Assembly (NCBI GenBank): GCA_017626555.1
Contig: JAGAIM010000172.1
Span: 1-43,399, forward strand
Reading direction: 5' to 3'
DNA length: 43,399 nucleotides
DNA from: Bacteroidales bacterium
GTDB lineage: Bacteria > Bacteroidota > Bacteroidia > Bacteroidales > UBA932
The notes below the pieces were generated by a model. The model was not told where the DNA came from and searched no databases. It saw nothing but the letters and a program-made list of their open reading frames with translations. Every line of letters begins with the position of its first letter. The stretch's first letter is position 1. Positions 24,887-33,681 of the stretch are shown here, in pieces. Both the position numbers and the translations under genes were made by a program.

Positions 24887-25666
24887 TTATCTGCATACTA
24901 TCTGACCGTCAAACTCAAGGCTGACTCTGCTGTAGCAGGTCTCGCCTTTCTCCGGGACGATGTACCTGTAATACATTTCCATCTTGCGGAATTTTTCTTC
25001 AATATTGTCCGGTTGTCCGAAAATGAAAACTTCCTGTCCTACCCTCGGTACCAGAGAAATCCCGCCTCCGTCAGAGACTGTGATCTGCACAATCTTGTCT
25101 TTCCACAATCTGCTGTTTTCCATATAGTTGACAACATTCAGGACTTTTTTCAGCCATTCCTTTTCCTTTGGATCTTCGACCGCCCCCTTGTATCCGCTGT
25201 TTGCCTTCAAAGGTATGTTTCCGTCAATGACCTGCACTCTTGAGGCATAACTGTTCTGTAGTGGGAATAGGAATCCTTCAGCATCAGCATAAAATCCTCC
25301 GTCGCTTTTCTGGAATCTTACAATAGGTGTCCTTTGGGTCACGCTCACGTTCAATTTCCCGTCTCTTGTGGTGTAGGCCTCGCTCTTGAATACAGCACTT
25401 CTCGCGTCTATGATTTTTTCCACTTTCGTCAGATCTATGCTGTCGAGGCATACACCTGTATATTCGCCGTACTCCTTCTTGAGATATTTCTCTACTTCAG
25501 CCCTGGTGACGAATCTGTTTGTAGCGCTGTCCTTGATTACGACATTCAGTCCTGTGCACTTCAGAGGTGCCCTGCAGGATACGCCAGCCATATATGCAAT
25601 GACCAGCCCGCTTGCCAGAAGCAACGCTGAAATCAGATTGATTATATTTCTTGCCGTCTTTGACAT
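24887..25666 (-). CDS. ftsQ: Cell division protein FtsQ
   Basis: FtsQ is a bitopic divisome protein linking early and late division proteins. The 259-residue product has one N-terminal transmembrane helix (about residues 8-28). A periplasmic POTRA-like part (ATNRFVTRAEVEKYLKK ... VTQRTPIVRFQ) and a beta domain follow. Sequence conservation in FtsQ is low; the call rests on topology, size and position between murC and ftsA. Its start overlaps the end of murC by 25 nt, which points to translational coupling. Confidence 0.88.
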   Translation of the reverse strand: MSKTARNIINLISALLLASGLVIAYMAGVSCRAPLKCTGLNVVIKDSATNRFVTRAEVEKYLKKEYGEYTGVCLDSIDLTKVEKIIDARSAVFKSEAYTTRDGKLNVSVTQRTPIVRFQKSDGGFYADAEGFLFPLQNSYASRVQVIDGNIPLKANSGYKGAVEDPKEKEWLKKVLNVVNYMENSRLWKDKIVQITVSDGGGISLVPRVGQEVFIFGQPDNIEEKFRKMEMYYRYIVPEKGETCYSRVSLEFDGQIVCR

Positions 25667-27006
25667 AGCATTTCAGTTATAGGTTCTATATATCTGTCTA
25701 TGTTTCCTGCTCCGAATGTTATCAGTGTGTCGATAGGCTCATTGCTGAGGTAGTCCATAAGTTCTTCCTTCTTCATCAGGATCTTTTCCGGTCCGCAGAC
25801 CTTTTCGAATATGATTTCCGATGTTACTCCCGGTATCGGTTCTTCTCTTGCCGGATATATGTCCAGAAGGATCAGTTTATCGACCTTGCTCAGAGCCTGT
25901 GCGAATCCGTCTGCGAAATCTCGTGTCCTTGTGTAAAGATGTGGCTGGAATATGGCAGTGAGCCTTCTTCCCGGGAATATGTCGCGCATCGAACTTATTG
26001 CTGCCGCTATTTCCTTGGGATGATGGGCATAATCGTCTATATATGAGCATTCCGGGGTGTTGATGTGTATGTCGAAACGTCTCTTCACTCCCTGGAATGT
26101 ATTCAATGCTGTCTTTACCTTTCCCGGTTCGAGACCGTATGTGAGTGCTATTGCAGATGCCGCTACAGCGTTTTCCACGTTGACCCATCCCGGTATTCCT
26201 ACCCTGCAGTCCTTTATCGTACCTCCCGGCCAGTTGAGGTCGAATGTGAAATATCCGCATTCATCGACCTTTATGCTGCTCGCGTAGAAGTCTGCTCTGC
26301 AGTCATCGTAGGAATATCTTAGCAGATTTGCTTTTGTGTCTCCGGATCCTATTGGAAGCCCGTATTTGGCTATGACTGTGCCGCTGACCTGCGATGCAAA
26401 AGCCTTGAACGCCTCGTGCATATTACTGATGTCGTTATATATGTCAAGGTGGTCGGCATCCATAGAGGTGATTACGGCGATTTCAGGGAACAATTGGAGG
26501 AAGGAACGGTCGAATTCATCCGCTTCAGCCACGATGGTGTTGTTGCTGCTCACCAGAAGGTTCGTACCATAGTTCTTTGAAATGCCACCTAGAAATGCCG
26601 AACATCCTTCTCCCGTGTCTTGGAAAATGTGCGCCAGAAGTGTGCTGGTGGTCGTTTTGCCGTGTGTTCCTGCCACAGCAAGGCATCTTTGTCCCTGTGC
26701 TATTTCTCCGAGCGTTCTGGAACGTTTGATGACCCTGTATCCATTCTCCATAACGAATACAAGTTCACCCATATCCTTTGGTATTGCCGGAGTATATACA
26801 ACTAAGGTATGTTCGACATCTTCAGGGACGAAACCGATGTTGTCCTCATAGTGTACTTCTATACCCTCGTTCTCGAGGGCGTGCGTCAATTCTGAAGGTG
26901 TCTTGTCGTATCCGGACACTTTCAGGCCTTTATGATGATAATAGCGGGCTATCGCACTCATTCCGATGCCGCCGATTCCTATGAAATATACGTTTGTGTA
27001 CATCAT
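25642..27006 (-). CDS. murC: UDP-N-acetylmuramate-L-alanine ligase
   Basis: MurC adds L-alanine to UDP-MurNAc, the first peptide step of peptidoglycan synthesis. The 454-residue product has the N-terminal dinucleotide-fold FIGIGGIGMSAIARYY and the Mur-ligase ATP site VAGTHGKTTTSTLLAHIF. Later DADHLDIYND and SYIDDYAHHPKEIAA match the metal and second-substrate regions, and the C-terminal domain includes IFQPHLYTRTRDF. The ATG at 27006 overlaps the murG stop as ATGA; a second ATG follows at 27003. Confidence 0.97.
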   Translation of the reverse strand: MMYTNVYFIGIGGIGMSAIARYYHHKGLKVSGYDKTPSELTHALENEGIEVHYEDNIGFVPEDVEHTLVVYTPAIPKDMGELVFVMENGYRVIKRSRTLGEIAQGQRCLAVAGTHGKTTTSTLLAHIFQDTGEGCSAFLGGISKNYGTNLLVSSNNTIVAEADEFDRSFLQLFPEIAVITSMDADHLDIYNDISNMHEAFKAFASQVSGTVIAKYGLPIGSGDTKANLLRYSYDDCRADFYASSIKVDECGYFTFDLNWPGGTIKDCRVGIPGWVNVENAVAASAIALTYGLEPGKVKTALNTFQGVKRRFDIHINTPECSYIDDYAHHPKEIAAAISSMRDIFPGRRLTAIFQPHLYTRTRDFADGFAQALSKVDKLILLDIYPAREEPIPGVTSEIIFEKVCGPEKILMKKEELMDYLSNEPIDTLITFGAGNIDRYIEPITEMLCQRRQEI

Positions 27007-28145
27007 TTGATTATTCTATATACTTCGTCTGCGATAGTTCTTGCTGCATCCGGTCTGGCCAGAACCGCAACGTTCTTTTCCATAAGAGCAATCTGCTCGG
27101 GATTTTCTATCAGTCTGCAGGCCGTATCCATAAGTTTTTCCGCAGCCTCGCTGTCTTTTACGATCAATGCGGCCTCCTTTCTCACCAGCGCCATTGCATT
27201 ATGCGTCTGATGGTCTTCAGTAACATTAGGCGATGGAACGAAGATCGATGCCTTGTGTGCTGCGCAAAGTTCCGAGATGGAACTTGCACCCGAGCGTGAA
27301 ACAACTACGTCCGCGGCAGCGTATGCCAGATCCATCCTTTTTATGAAGTCGTAGTGGTGGATATGTTTCAGATTTCCTCCACCCAGTCCCTTTTCCTGTG
27401 CCTCTTTCATAAAAGCATCTGTGCCGGGCTTGTAGTATTTTCCGCATTGCCAGATCACCTCGATATCGCCGCCTCCGGGACATCCGTCACTGATCCATTT
27501 CTTCATAGCATTGTTGAGTGTTCCGCTTCCCAGACTTCCTCCGACAATGAATATATGTTTCTTTTCCGGATCCAGACCGTAATATCGTATGGCTTCTTCT
27601 TTGGTTTCATCGGTGGCCGGAACAATGTCTTTTCTGATAGGATTGCCAGTGAAAATGATCCTGTCTGCCGGGAAGAATCTTTCCATCCCCTCGTATGCTA
27701 CGCAAATGGCTTTTGCCTTCTTGCCCAGAATCTTGTTGGCCAGACCTGCAAAACCGTTCTGCTCCTGAATCAATGTCGGTATCCCGAGACGTTCTGCAGC
27801 CCAGAGAAGGGGAGCGCTGGCGTATCCGCCGACTCCTATCGCAATGTCAGGACGGAATTCCTTTACTACCTTCCTGGCCATTCTGACGCTTCTGATCACT
27901 TTGAAAGGCAGTGCGAGATTGGCAAGAGTGAGTTTCCTTTGCAGTCCCGCCATAGGCAGTCCGACAATATCATAACCGGCAGCCGGTACCCTTTCCATCT
28001 CCATCCTTCCTTCCGCTCCTACAAACAGTATCTCATTTTCCGGATTGAGTTCCTTCAGTTTCTCGGCAATGGAGAGTGCGGGGAAGATGTGGCCGCCTGT
28101 GCCTCCTCCGCTTATTATCGCCTTTATCTTTCTGTATTCTTTCAT
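27003..28145 (-). CDS. murG: UDP-GlcNAc:undecaprenyl-PP-MurNAc-pentapeptide GlcNAc transferase
   Basis: MurG converts lipid I to lipid II on the cytoplasmic face of the membrane. The 380-residue GT-B enzyme has the first glycine-rich loop ISGGGTGGHIFPALSIAEKL, the second GVGGYASAPLLWAAERLGIPTLIQEQN, and the C-terminal donor site SRSGASSISELCA. It lies 4 bp after ftsW and overlaps murC by 4 nt. Confidence 0.97.
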   Translation of the reverse strand: MKEYRKIKAIISGGGTGGHIFPALSIAEKLKELNPENEILFVGAEGRMEMERVPAAGYDIVGLPMAGLQRKLTLANLALPFKVIRSVRMARKVVKEFRPDIAIGVGGYASAPLLWAAERLGIPTLIQEQNGFAGLANKILGKKAKAICVAYEGMERFFPADRIIFTGNPIRKDIVPATDETKEEAIRYYGLDPEKKHIFIVGGSLGSGTLNNAMKKWISDGCPGGGDIEVIWQCGKYYKPGTDAFMKEAQEKGLGGGNLKHIHHYDFIKRMDLAYAAADVVVSRSGASSISELCAAHKASIFVPSPNVTEDHQTHNAMALVRKEAALIVKDSEAAEKLMDTACRLIENPEQIALMEKNVAVLARPDAARTIADEVYRIIK

Positions 28146-28149
28146 ATCT

Positions 28150-29556
28150 CTATGATTGCTGTTCGTCGTCGATCTGTTCCAATATCATCATTCTTGCCTG
28201 GATGTCATCTGTGCTTCGTAATTCAGATTCCTCGACAGTCTTGATCTTTTTATTTGCCATCCTGCTGATAGATAATATGATACCGAATGCCAGACAGGAT
28301 ATGAGGAATGCACTTGCTCCATCACTTAGCAGAGGCAGGGTCTGTCCCGTCATCGGGATTATGCCTGAGTTCACAAGAATATGGAGAAATGCCTGACCGG
28401 TGATCAGGAATGCCAGTCCTCCGATTGCTATCTTTGCGAATTCATTGCTGCATAGTCTCACTATCATCGAACTTCTTGCCAGGAGGCTCAGATATAGGAT
28501 GATTATGAACAGACCTCCGATAAGTCCGTATTCTTCGATTATGAAACTGAACATATAGTCGGAGTATATATGCGTCACGGAATACTTCTGGGTACTGTTG
28601 CCTATACCTTTACCAAGAAGTTTACCTTCGTGTACTGCGACCTTTGCTCCGTATGGCTGTCTGATGGAGTCGAGAGCATTATAGAACTCTGCACTTCCTT
28701 CTCTGTATTTCTCAAGTATCTCAGTATCGTAATTCGCTTTCACGCGGCTTTCGAAAGTAGCCATACGGCCCATCACCGCTCCGTCTGTAGCCTTATAGAT
28801 GCCGAACAATATACCTACCATCACGACCATTGCTGCACCTGCGGCCAGAAGTTCCTTGATCGGGATGCCTCCGATAAGCATAATGCCTATCAATATCAAT
28901 GCGATGAAAATGGCACTCGAGTTACTTCCGGGCATCACCAGACCGCATACGAGGAGTGAAGGAAGATAGATGTACAGGGCTCTTTTGGAGAAAGGTCTGG
29001 CCATAAATTCCAGGCCTTTCTTTTCGGCAAGTCTGTTGGCAATGCTCAATGTAGGACTCTTCAGTCCCTGTTCCAATGCCTCTTTGTCCTGTTTGAGAGC
29101 GTGCATAGCCCAGGCAAGATACATCACCATCGCTACCTTCACCACTTCGAATACGTGGATCTGCAGCCCGAACATCTCCAATGTTCTCCAGGCTCCGTTC
29201 AGATATTGTGCCCTGATGAAACCGAGATCGGCGTGCCCGTCCAGTATGAGCAGGAGAATCAGGGATACGAAGAATCCGAACTGGGAGAAGAACCGGTATA
29301 TGCCGATCCTGGTAACGAATTTATACAGTACGAAGATCAGAGCGAGGCCGGACACTGCGACCACCCCGTGGCTCTTCATAATCTCGATCCTGCTTTCGTC
29401 GGAAAGAAGGGGAGTCGAAGAGAATATGGCGAGTACTGATATAAGAATGAGAAGGAGAACGATGATCCATATCACCTTATCTCCTTCGATGCTGTCTATG
29501 ATGCGCCAGAGACCTTTCTTTTCAGTCTCCGGCTCTCTGTAATCCCTGTCCGCCAT
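28150..29556 (-). CDS. ftsW: SEDS glycosyltransferase FtsW
   Basis: FtsW polymerises septal glycan from lipid II with its partner FtsI. The 468-residue product has about ten transmembrane segments. The late SEDS motif is recognisable as SGIIPMTGQTLPLLSDGASAFLIS; the common form is SYGGS or SMGGT, so the SDGAS version is unusual. The N-terminal 30 residues are polar and the C-terminus carries a charged cytoplasmic tail. It is 3 bp after murD. FtsW rather than RodA is favoured by its place in the dcw cluster. Confidence 0.93.
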   Translation of the reverse strand: MADRDYREPETEKKGLWRIIDSIEGDKVIWIIVLLLILISVLAIFSSTPLLSDESRIEIMKSHGVVAVSGLALIFVLYKFVTRIGIYRFFSQFGFFVSLILLLILDGHADLGFIRAQYLNGAWRTLEMFGLQIHVFEVVKVAMVMYLAWAMHALKQDKEALEQGLKSPTLSIANRLAEKKGLEFMARPFSKRALYIYLPSLLVCGLVMPGSNSSAIFIALILIGIMLIGGIPIKELLAAGAAMVVMVGILFGIYKATDGAVMGRMATFESRVKANYDTEILEKYREGSAEFYNALDSIRQPYGAKVAVHEGKLLGKGIGNSTQKYSVTHIYSDYMFSFIIEEYGLIGGLFIIILYLSLLARSSMIVRLCSNEFAKIAIGGLAFLITGQAFLHILVNSGIIPMTGQTLPLLSDGASAFLISCLAFGIILSISRMANKKIKTVEESELRSTDDIQARMMILEQIDDEQQS

Positions 29557-29559
29557 ACA

Positions 29560-30894
29560 CTATAGATTTCTTACGGCTTCCTTGAACTGTCTGCCCCTGT
29601 CTTCATAATTCTTGAACAGATCGAAACTTGCGCAGCAAGGTGAGAGCAGAACTACATCTCCCGGAGCCGCCAGTCTGCTTGCGAGTTGTACTGCATCTTT
29701 TGCCGATGTTACGTCGTGTATCTCCGGTACTATGTCCGCAAATGACTCGTGGAACTTGGCATTGTCCAGACCCATACATATCATAGCCTTGCATTTTTCC
29801 TTTGCCAGCGGAAGGAGGCTTGTGTAGTCATTTCCTTTGTCTGTGCCTCCGACAATCCATACTACAGGTCTTGTCTGACATTCAAGGGCGTACCACGCTG
29901 CGTCAACATTCGTCGCTTTCGAGTCATTGATGTACAACACATCCTTGATGCTGAGTACATTCTCAAGACGATGCTCCACTGCCTGGAATGTTGCGAGTCC
30001 GTTTCTGATCACCTCATTGTCAATATCCATTGCCTTGGCTGCGATAGCGGCTGCCATAGAGTTGTAAACGTTGTGTTTTCCCCCAAGAGCAAGTTCCTGA
30101 AGGTACATATCGCATTCTTCCTCCTTGTAGCGCACTATCATCCTGTCGTCCTTGATGAAGGCACCCTGCTCCACTTCCTCTTTCTGAGTGAAAGGAAGTT
30201 TGCGTGCTTTCATAACGATCTGGTCGAGATGTCTTATTGTGATCTCGTCGTCGGAACAGAAGATGAAGCAGTCGTCGCTCGACATATTGCGTGTGATACG
30301 GAATTTCGACTTCACATAGTTTTCCATATTGTAGTCGTACCTGTCCAGGTGGTCCGGCGTGATATTGGTTATGATTGCTATGTCGGCCTTGAAATCATAT
30401 ACGTTGTCCAACTGGAAACTGCTCAGTTCCAGTACATAGATGTCGTGTTGTTCTGTAGCCACCTGATATGCATAACTCTTGCCTATGTTACCTCCGAGGC
30501 CGACATTGAGGCCGGCATTCTTAAGCAGATGGTAGATAAGAGAAGTAGTGGTGGTCTTGCCATTGCTTCCGGTGATGCATACCTTCTTCGCTGTGTCGAA
30601 ACGTCCGGCAAACTCGATTTCCGAAATGATACCGATGCCGTTTTCAGCGATCTTTCTCACCATCGGTGCCTTTGGAGGAATACCAGGACTCTTTACTACT
30701 TCGTCAGCGTTTAGGATCAGTTCTTCAGAATGTCTGCCCTGCTCGTAAGGAATATCCCATTCTTCGAGCACAGCAGTATATTTCTCCGGTATCTGACCCA
30801 TATCGGAGAGAAATACATCATAACCCTTGACTTTTGCGAGGACTGCGGATCCCACTCCGCTTTCACCTCCGCCGAGAACTACTAATCTGGACAT
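29560..30894 (-). CDS. murD: UDP-N-acetylmuramoyl-L-alanine-D-glutamate ligase
   Basis: MurD adds D-glutamate to UDP-MurNAc-L-Ala. The 444-residue product has the N-terminal VVLGGGESGVGSAVLAK fold, the ATP site CITGSNGKTTTTSLIYHLL and the NITPDHLDRYDYNMENY region. YINDSKATNVDAAWYAL and the C-terminal VLLSPCCASFDLFKNYEDRG are both diagnostic of MurD. It is 15 bp after mraY and 3 bp before ftsW. Confidence 0.97.
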   Translation of the reverse strand: MSRLVVLGGGESGVGSAVLAKVKGYDVFLSDMGQIPEKYTAVLEEWDIPYEQGRHSEELILNADEVVKSPGIPPKAPMVRKIAENGIGIISEIEFAGRFDTAKKVCITGSNGKTTTTSLIYHLLKNAGLNVGLGGNIGKSYAYQVATEQHDIYVLELSSFQLDNVYDFKADIAIITNITPDHLDRYDYNMENYVKSKFRITRNMSSDDCFIFCSDDEITIRHLDQIVMKARKLPFTQKEEVEQGAFIKDDRMIVRYKEEECDMYLQELALGGKHNVYNSMAAAIAAKAMDIDNEVIRNGLATFQAVEHRLENVLSIKDVLYINDSKATNVDAAWYALECQTRPVVWIVGGTDKGNDYTSLLPLAKEKCKAMICMGLDNAKFHESFADIVPEIHDVTSAKDAVQLASRLAAPGDVVLLSPCCASFDLFKNYEDRGRQFKEAVRNL

Positions 30895-30909
30895 AACTTA
30901 TATGGTGCT

Positions 30910-32211
30910 TTATCTTATTTTCAACAATGCTATGGTTATAACAGCGAGGATCATTCCTACGATCCAGAATCTTGTGACGATCTTTGCCTCCGGGAGAGCC
31001 TTTTTCGGCAATTGGATCAATGCCGGCACTCCCTCTTTCTGATAGTGATGGTGAAGAGGTGCCATCTTGAATATTCTTCGGCCTTCTCCGTATTTCTTCT
31101 TTGTATATTTGAACCAGAATCTCTGCATAAGTACTGAGAGGCTTTCTACGAAGAATATTCCGCAAAGAATCGGAAGCAGGAGTTCTTTTCTTATCAGTAC
31201 CGCACATACTCCTATGATGCCGCCAAGCATAAGGCTTCCTGTGTCTCCCATAAATATCTGTGCAGGGAAAGAGTTGTACCATAGGAAGCCTATCAGGGCT
31301 CCGACAAAGGCAGACATAAACACGGCTATCTCACCGCTTCCCGGTATGTACATTATATTAAGATACTCCGCGTTAAGGATGTTGCCCGATAGCCAGGCGA
31401 ATATACCGAGCACCACACCCACTATGGCTGATGATCCTGTGGCAAGGCCGTCCATCCCGTCTGTGAGGTTAACGCCGTTTGAACAAGCCGTAATGACAAT
31501 GATTATCATCAGCATATATATCGCCCACTTGCAGTACCAGCCGAATTTACCCTTGAAAGGGGACAGCCATTTGTAGTCGAATTCGTGATTCTTGATGAAA
31601 GGAATTGTGGTTTTTGTGCTTTTTATCACATCGTGCTTCTCTATCCCTCCTGTGAGTCCGGTTCCTGAGTCGATCGATGTGCTGTCGCTGGTGGCTTCCA
31701 TTGCGATGTTCTCCTGTATGTTCACCTTCTCTCTCACCACAATGTCGTCGCTGAAACATACGGCCAATGCTATTACAAGACCTAACATTCCCTGGGCAAT
31801 CAGTTTGCCCTTCTCGCTCATACCTTCCTTATTCTTCTTGAACACTTTTATGTAGTCATCTGCAAATCCGATGAGGAAGAACCATATTGTGCTCACTATC
31901 AGCAGAATATTATAGATGTTCGTAAGGTCTGCAAACAGGAGGACCGGCACGATGATGGAAAGGAATATGATTATTCCGCCCATTGTGGGAGTCCCTTTCT
32001 TCTGCATCTGTCCTTCCAATCCCAGATCTCTGATCTCTTCTCCGATCTGTTTCTTCTGAATCCATCTTATGATGTGCTTTCCTGCAAAGATGGATATCAG
32101 CAGGGCAGTTGTGAAGGATATGATTGCTCTGAAGGACAGGTAGCCGAAAAGGCCCTGTCCCGGGAGATCTATTCCTATTCCCTTCAAATATTCTATGAGG
32201 TGGTATATCAT
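30910..32211 (-). CDS. mraY: Phospho-N-acetylmuramoyl-pentapeptide transferase
   Basis: MraY transfers phospho-MurNAc-pentapeptide to undecaprenyl phosphate to make lipid I. The 433-residue membrane protein has the catalytic aspartate motifs GFADDYIKVFKKNKEG and GVNLTDGMDGLATG, the histidine motif APLHHHYQKEG, and GTPTMGGIIIF near the start. It is about 70 residues longer than E. coli MraY (360). The excess is a hydrophilic segment of about 55 residues (VVREKVNIQENIAME to KNHEFDYKW) between two membrane segments, a feature I associate with Bacteroidota MraY. Confidence 0.96.
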   Translation of the reverse strand: MIYHLIEYLKGIGIDLPGQGLFGYLSFRAIISFTTALLISIFAGKHIIRWIQKKQIGEEIRDLGLEGQMQKKGTPTMGGIIIFLSIIVPVLLFADLTNIYNILLIVSTIWFFLIGFADDYIKVFKKNKEGMSEKGKLIAQGMLGLVIALAVCFSDDIVVREKVNIQENIAMEATSDSTSIDSGTGLTGGIEKHDVIKSTKTTIPFIKNHEFDYKWLSPFKGKFGWYCKWAIYMLMIIIVITACSNGVNLTDGMDGLATGSSAIVGVVLGIFAWLSGNILNAEYLNIMYIPGSGEIAVFMSAFVGALIGFLWYNSFPAQIFMGDTGSLMLGGIIGVCAVLIRKELLLPILCGIFFVESLSVLMQRFWFKYTKKKYGEGRRIFKMAPLHHHYQKEGVPALIQLPKKALPEAKIVTRFWIVGMILAVITIALLKIR

Positions 32212-32214
32212 ATT

Positions 32215-33681
32215 CTATAATGTTTCAAATATTCCGTTGACGATTTCCTTTTCGTCGAAATGTCTTTTTTCTGTTCCTATGATCTGATAGGTTTCGTGCC
32301 CTTTGCCGGCCAGCAGTATTGTCGCTCCCTGACCTGCAATCATTATTGCTGTCCTTATGGCTTCCTCCCTGTCCTCAATGAATAGTGACCTGGCTCTTCC
32401 GGCGGTATCCATCCCTGTTTTTATGTCAGCCATAATGTCGGAAGTCTTCTCAGTGCGGCTGTTGTCTGAGGTCACGATTATACGATCTGCATATTTCTGT
32501 GCAATCGCTGCCATCTCAGGTCTCTTTGTTCTGTCTCTGTCACCTCCGCAACCGAACAGACAGATCAGTTCGTGGTCAGGTGCTATCTCTCTCAATGTCT
32601 TCAGTACGTTTTCAAGAGCATCAGGAGTGTGGGCATAGTCGATTATTACGGATAAGTCCCTCGGGCCTCTTATGTTCTCTAGTCTTCCTGGGGCAGGCCT
32701 CAGGCTGCTCAGCGCAACAAGTGCCTCCTGCGGATCTGCTCCGAGTGTAACGGCAGTAGTGTAAACCGCCAGAAGATTATATGCGTTGTGCATACCTATC
32801 AGGCAGGTCCAACTTTCTCTGTCATCAATTCTGAGAAGCATCCCTTCGAAACTCTGCTCAATGATGCGGCAGGTGTGGTCGGCAATCTTCCTGCAGGAAT
32901 ATGTAACTGTTTCTGCCTTTGTATTCTGCACCATCACCATACCGTTGCGGTCGTCGATGTTTGTGATCGCGTATGCGTCCTTGCTCAGATTGTCGAAGAA
33001 TAGTTTCTTGCATCTGAGGTACTCTGCGAAGGTCTTGTGATAGTCCAGATGGTCGTGTGTCAGATTCGAGAATATGCCTGCCTTGAATTCCAACCCGGCA
33101 ATTCTGTCCTGTTCCACGCCTATCGAACTGACTTCCATAAAGCAGAATCCGCATCCGGCCTTTACCATTTCGTCCAGAAGTGAGTTGATGGTCAGGGGAT
33201 CCGATGTCGTGTTGACCGCTTCATAGGATCTTGAACCTACATAATTCGCGATGGTTGACAGAAGTCCGCAACTATATCCCATAGCAGTGAACATCCTGTG
33301 CAGAAGTGTAACTGTCGTGGTCTTGCCGTTGGTACCTGTGATGCCGACAAGGGTAAGTTTACGCGATGGATTATCATAGAAGTTGGCAGCCATTATCGCC
33401 AGTGCGTACCTTGACGATTCTGCCTGCACCATAGTGGTGTCAGAAGCGCCGCAAGCCTGTTTCACGGCTTCCTCTCTGTCTTCAAACACGATTGCTACCG
33501 CTCCTTTGGCGATGGCTGCTGCTATGAATCCGTGTCCGTCGCTTGCGAAACCCTTTACAGCCACGAAAAGCGATCCGGGGGTGACTTTCCTCGAATCGCA
33601 GCAGATGGCGCTGATCTCTATGTCTCCGTCGCCGGAGATAATTACGCTGCAACTATCCTTTATTATATCGTGTAACTTCAT
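32215..33681 (-). CDS. murE: UDP-MurNAc-L-Ala-D-Glu ligase MurE
   Basis: MurE adds the third amino acid (meso-diaminopimelate in most Gram-negatives) to UDP-MurNAc-dipeptide. From the ATG at 33681 the product has 488 residues. It has ICCDSRKVTPGSLFVAVKG near the start, the ATP site LVGITGTNGKTTTVTLL, and the NLTHDHLDYHKTF motif. The residues that define the substrate read D406-N407-S408-R409, against DNPR in E. coli, so the proline is replaced. The start forms an ATGA overlap with the ftsI stop, which rules out the longer frame from 33774. Confidence 0.95.
   Translation of the reverse strand: MKLHDIIKDSCSVIISGDGDIEISAICCDSRKVTPGSLFVAVKGFASDGHGFIAAAIAKGAVAIVFEDREEAVKQACGASDTTMVQAESSRYALAIMAANFYDNPSRKLTLVGITGTNGKTTTVTLLHRMFTAMGYSCGLLSTIANYVGSRSYEAVNTTSDPLTINSLLDEMVKAGCGFCFMEVSSIGVEQDRIAGLEFKAGIFSNLTHDHLDYHKTFAEYLRCKKLFFDNLSKDAYAITNIDDRNGMVMVQNTKAETVTYSCRKIADHTCRIIEQSFEGMLLRIDDRESWTCLIGMHNAYNLLAVYTTAVTLGADPQEALVALSSLRPAPGRLENIRGPRDLSVIIDYAHTPDALENVLKTLREIAPDHELICLFGCGGDRDRTKRPEMAAIAQKYADRIIVTSDNSRTEKTSDIMADIKTGMDTAGRARSLFIEDREEAIRTAIMIAGQGATILLAGKGHETYQIIGTEKRHFDEKEIVNGIFETL

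Noticed and set aside
29749-30714. A 321-codon plus-strand open frame
   Set aside because: It is antisense to murD and has no supporting motif or start context.
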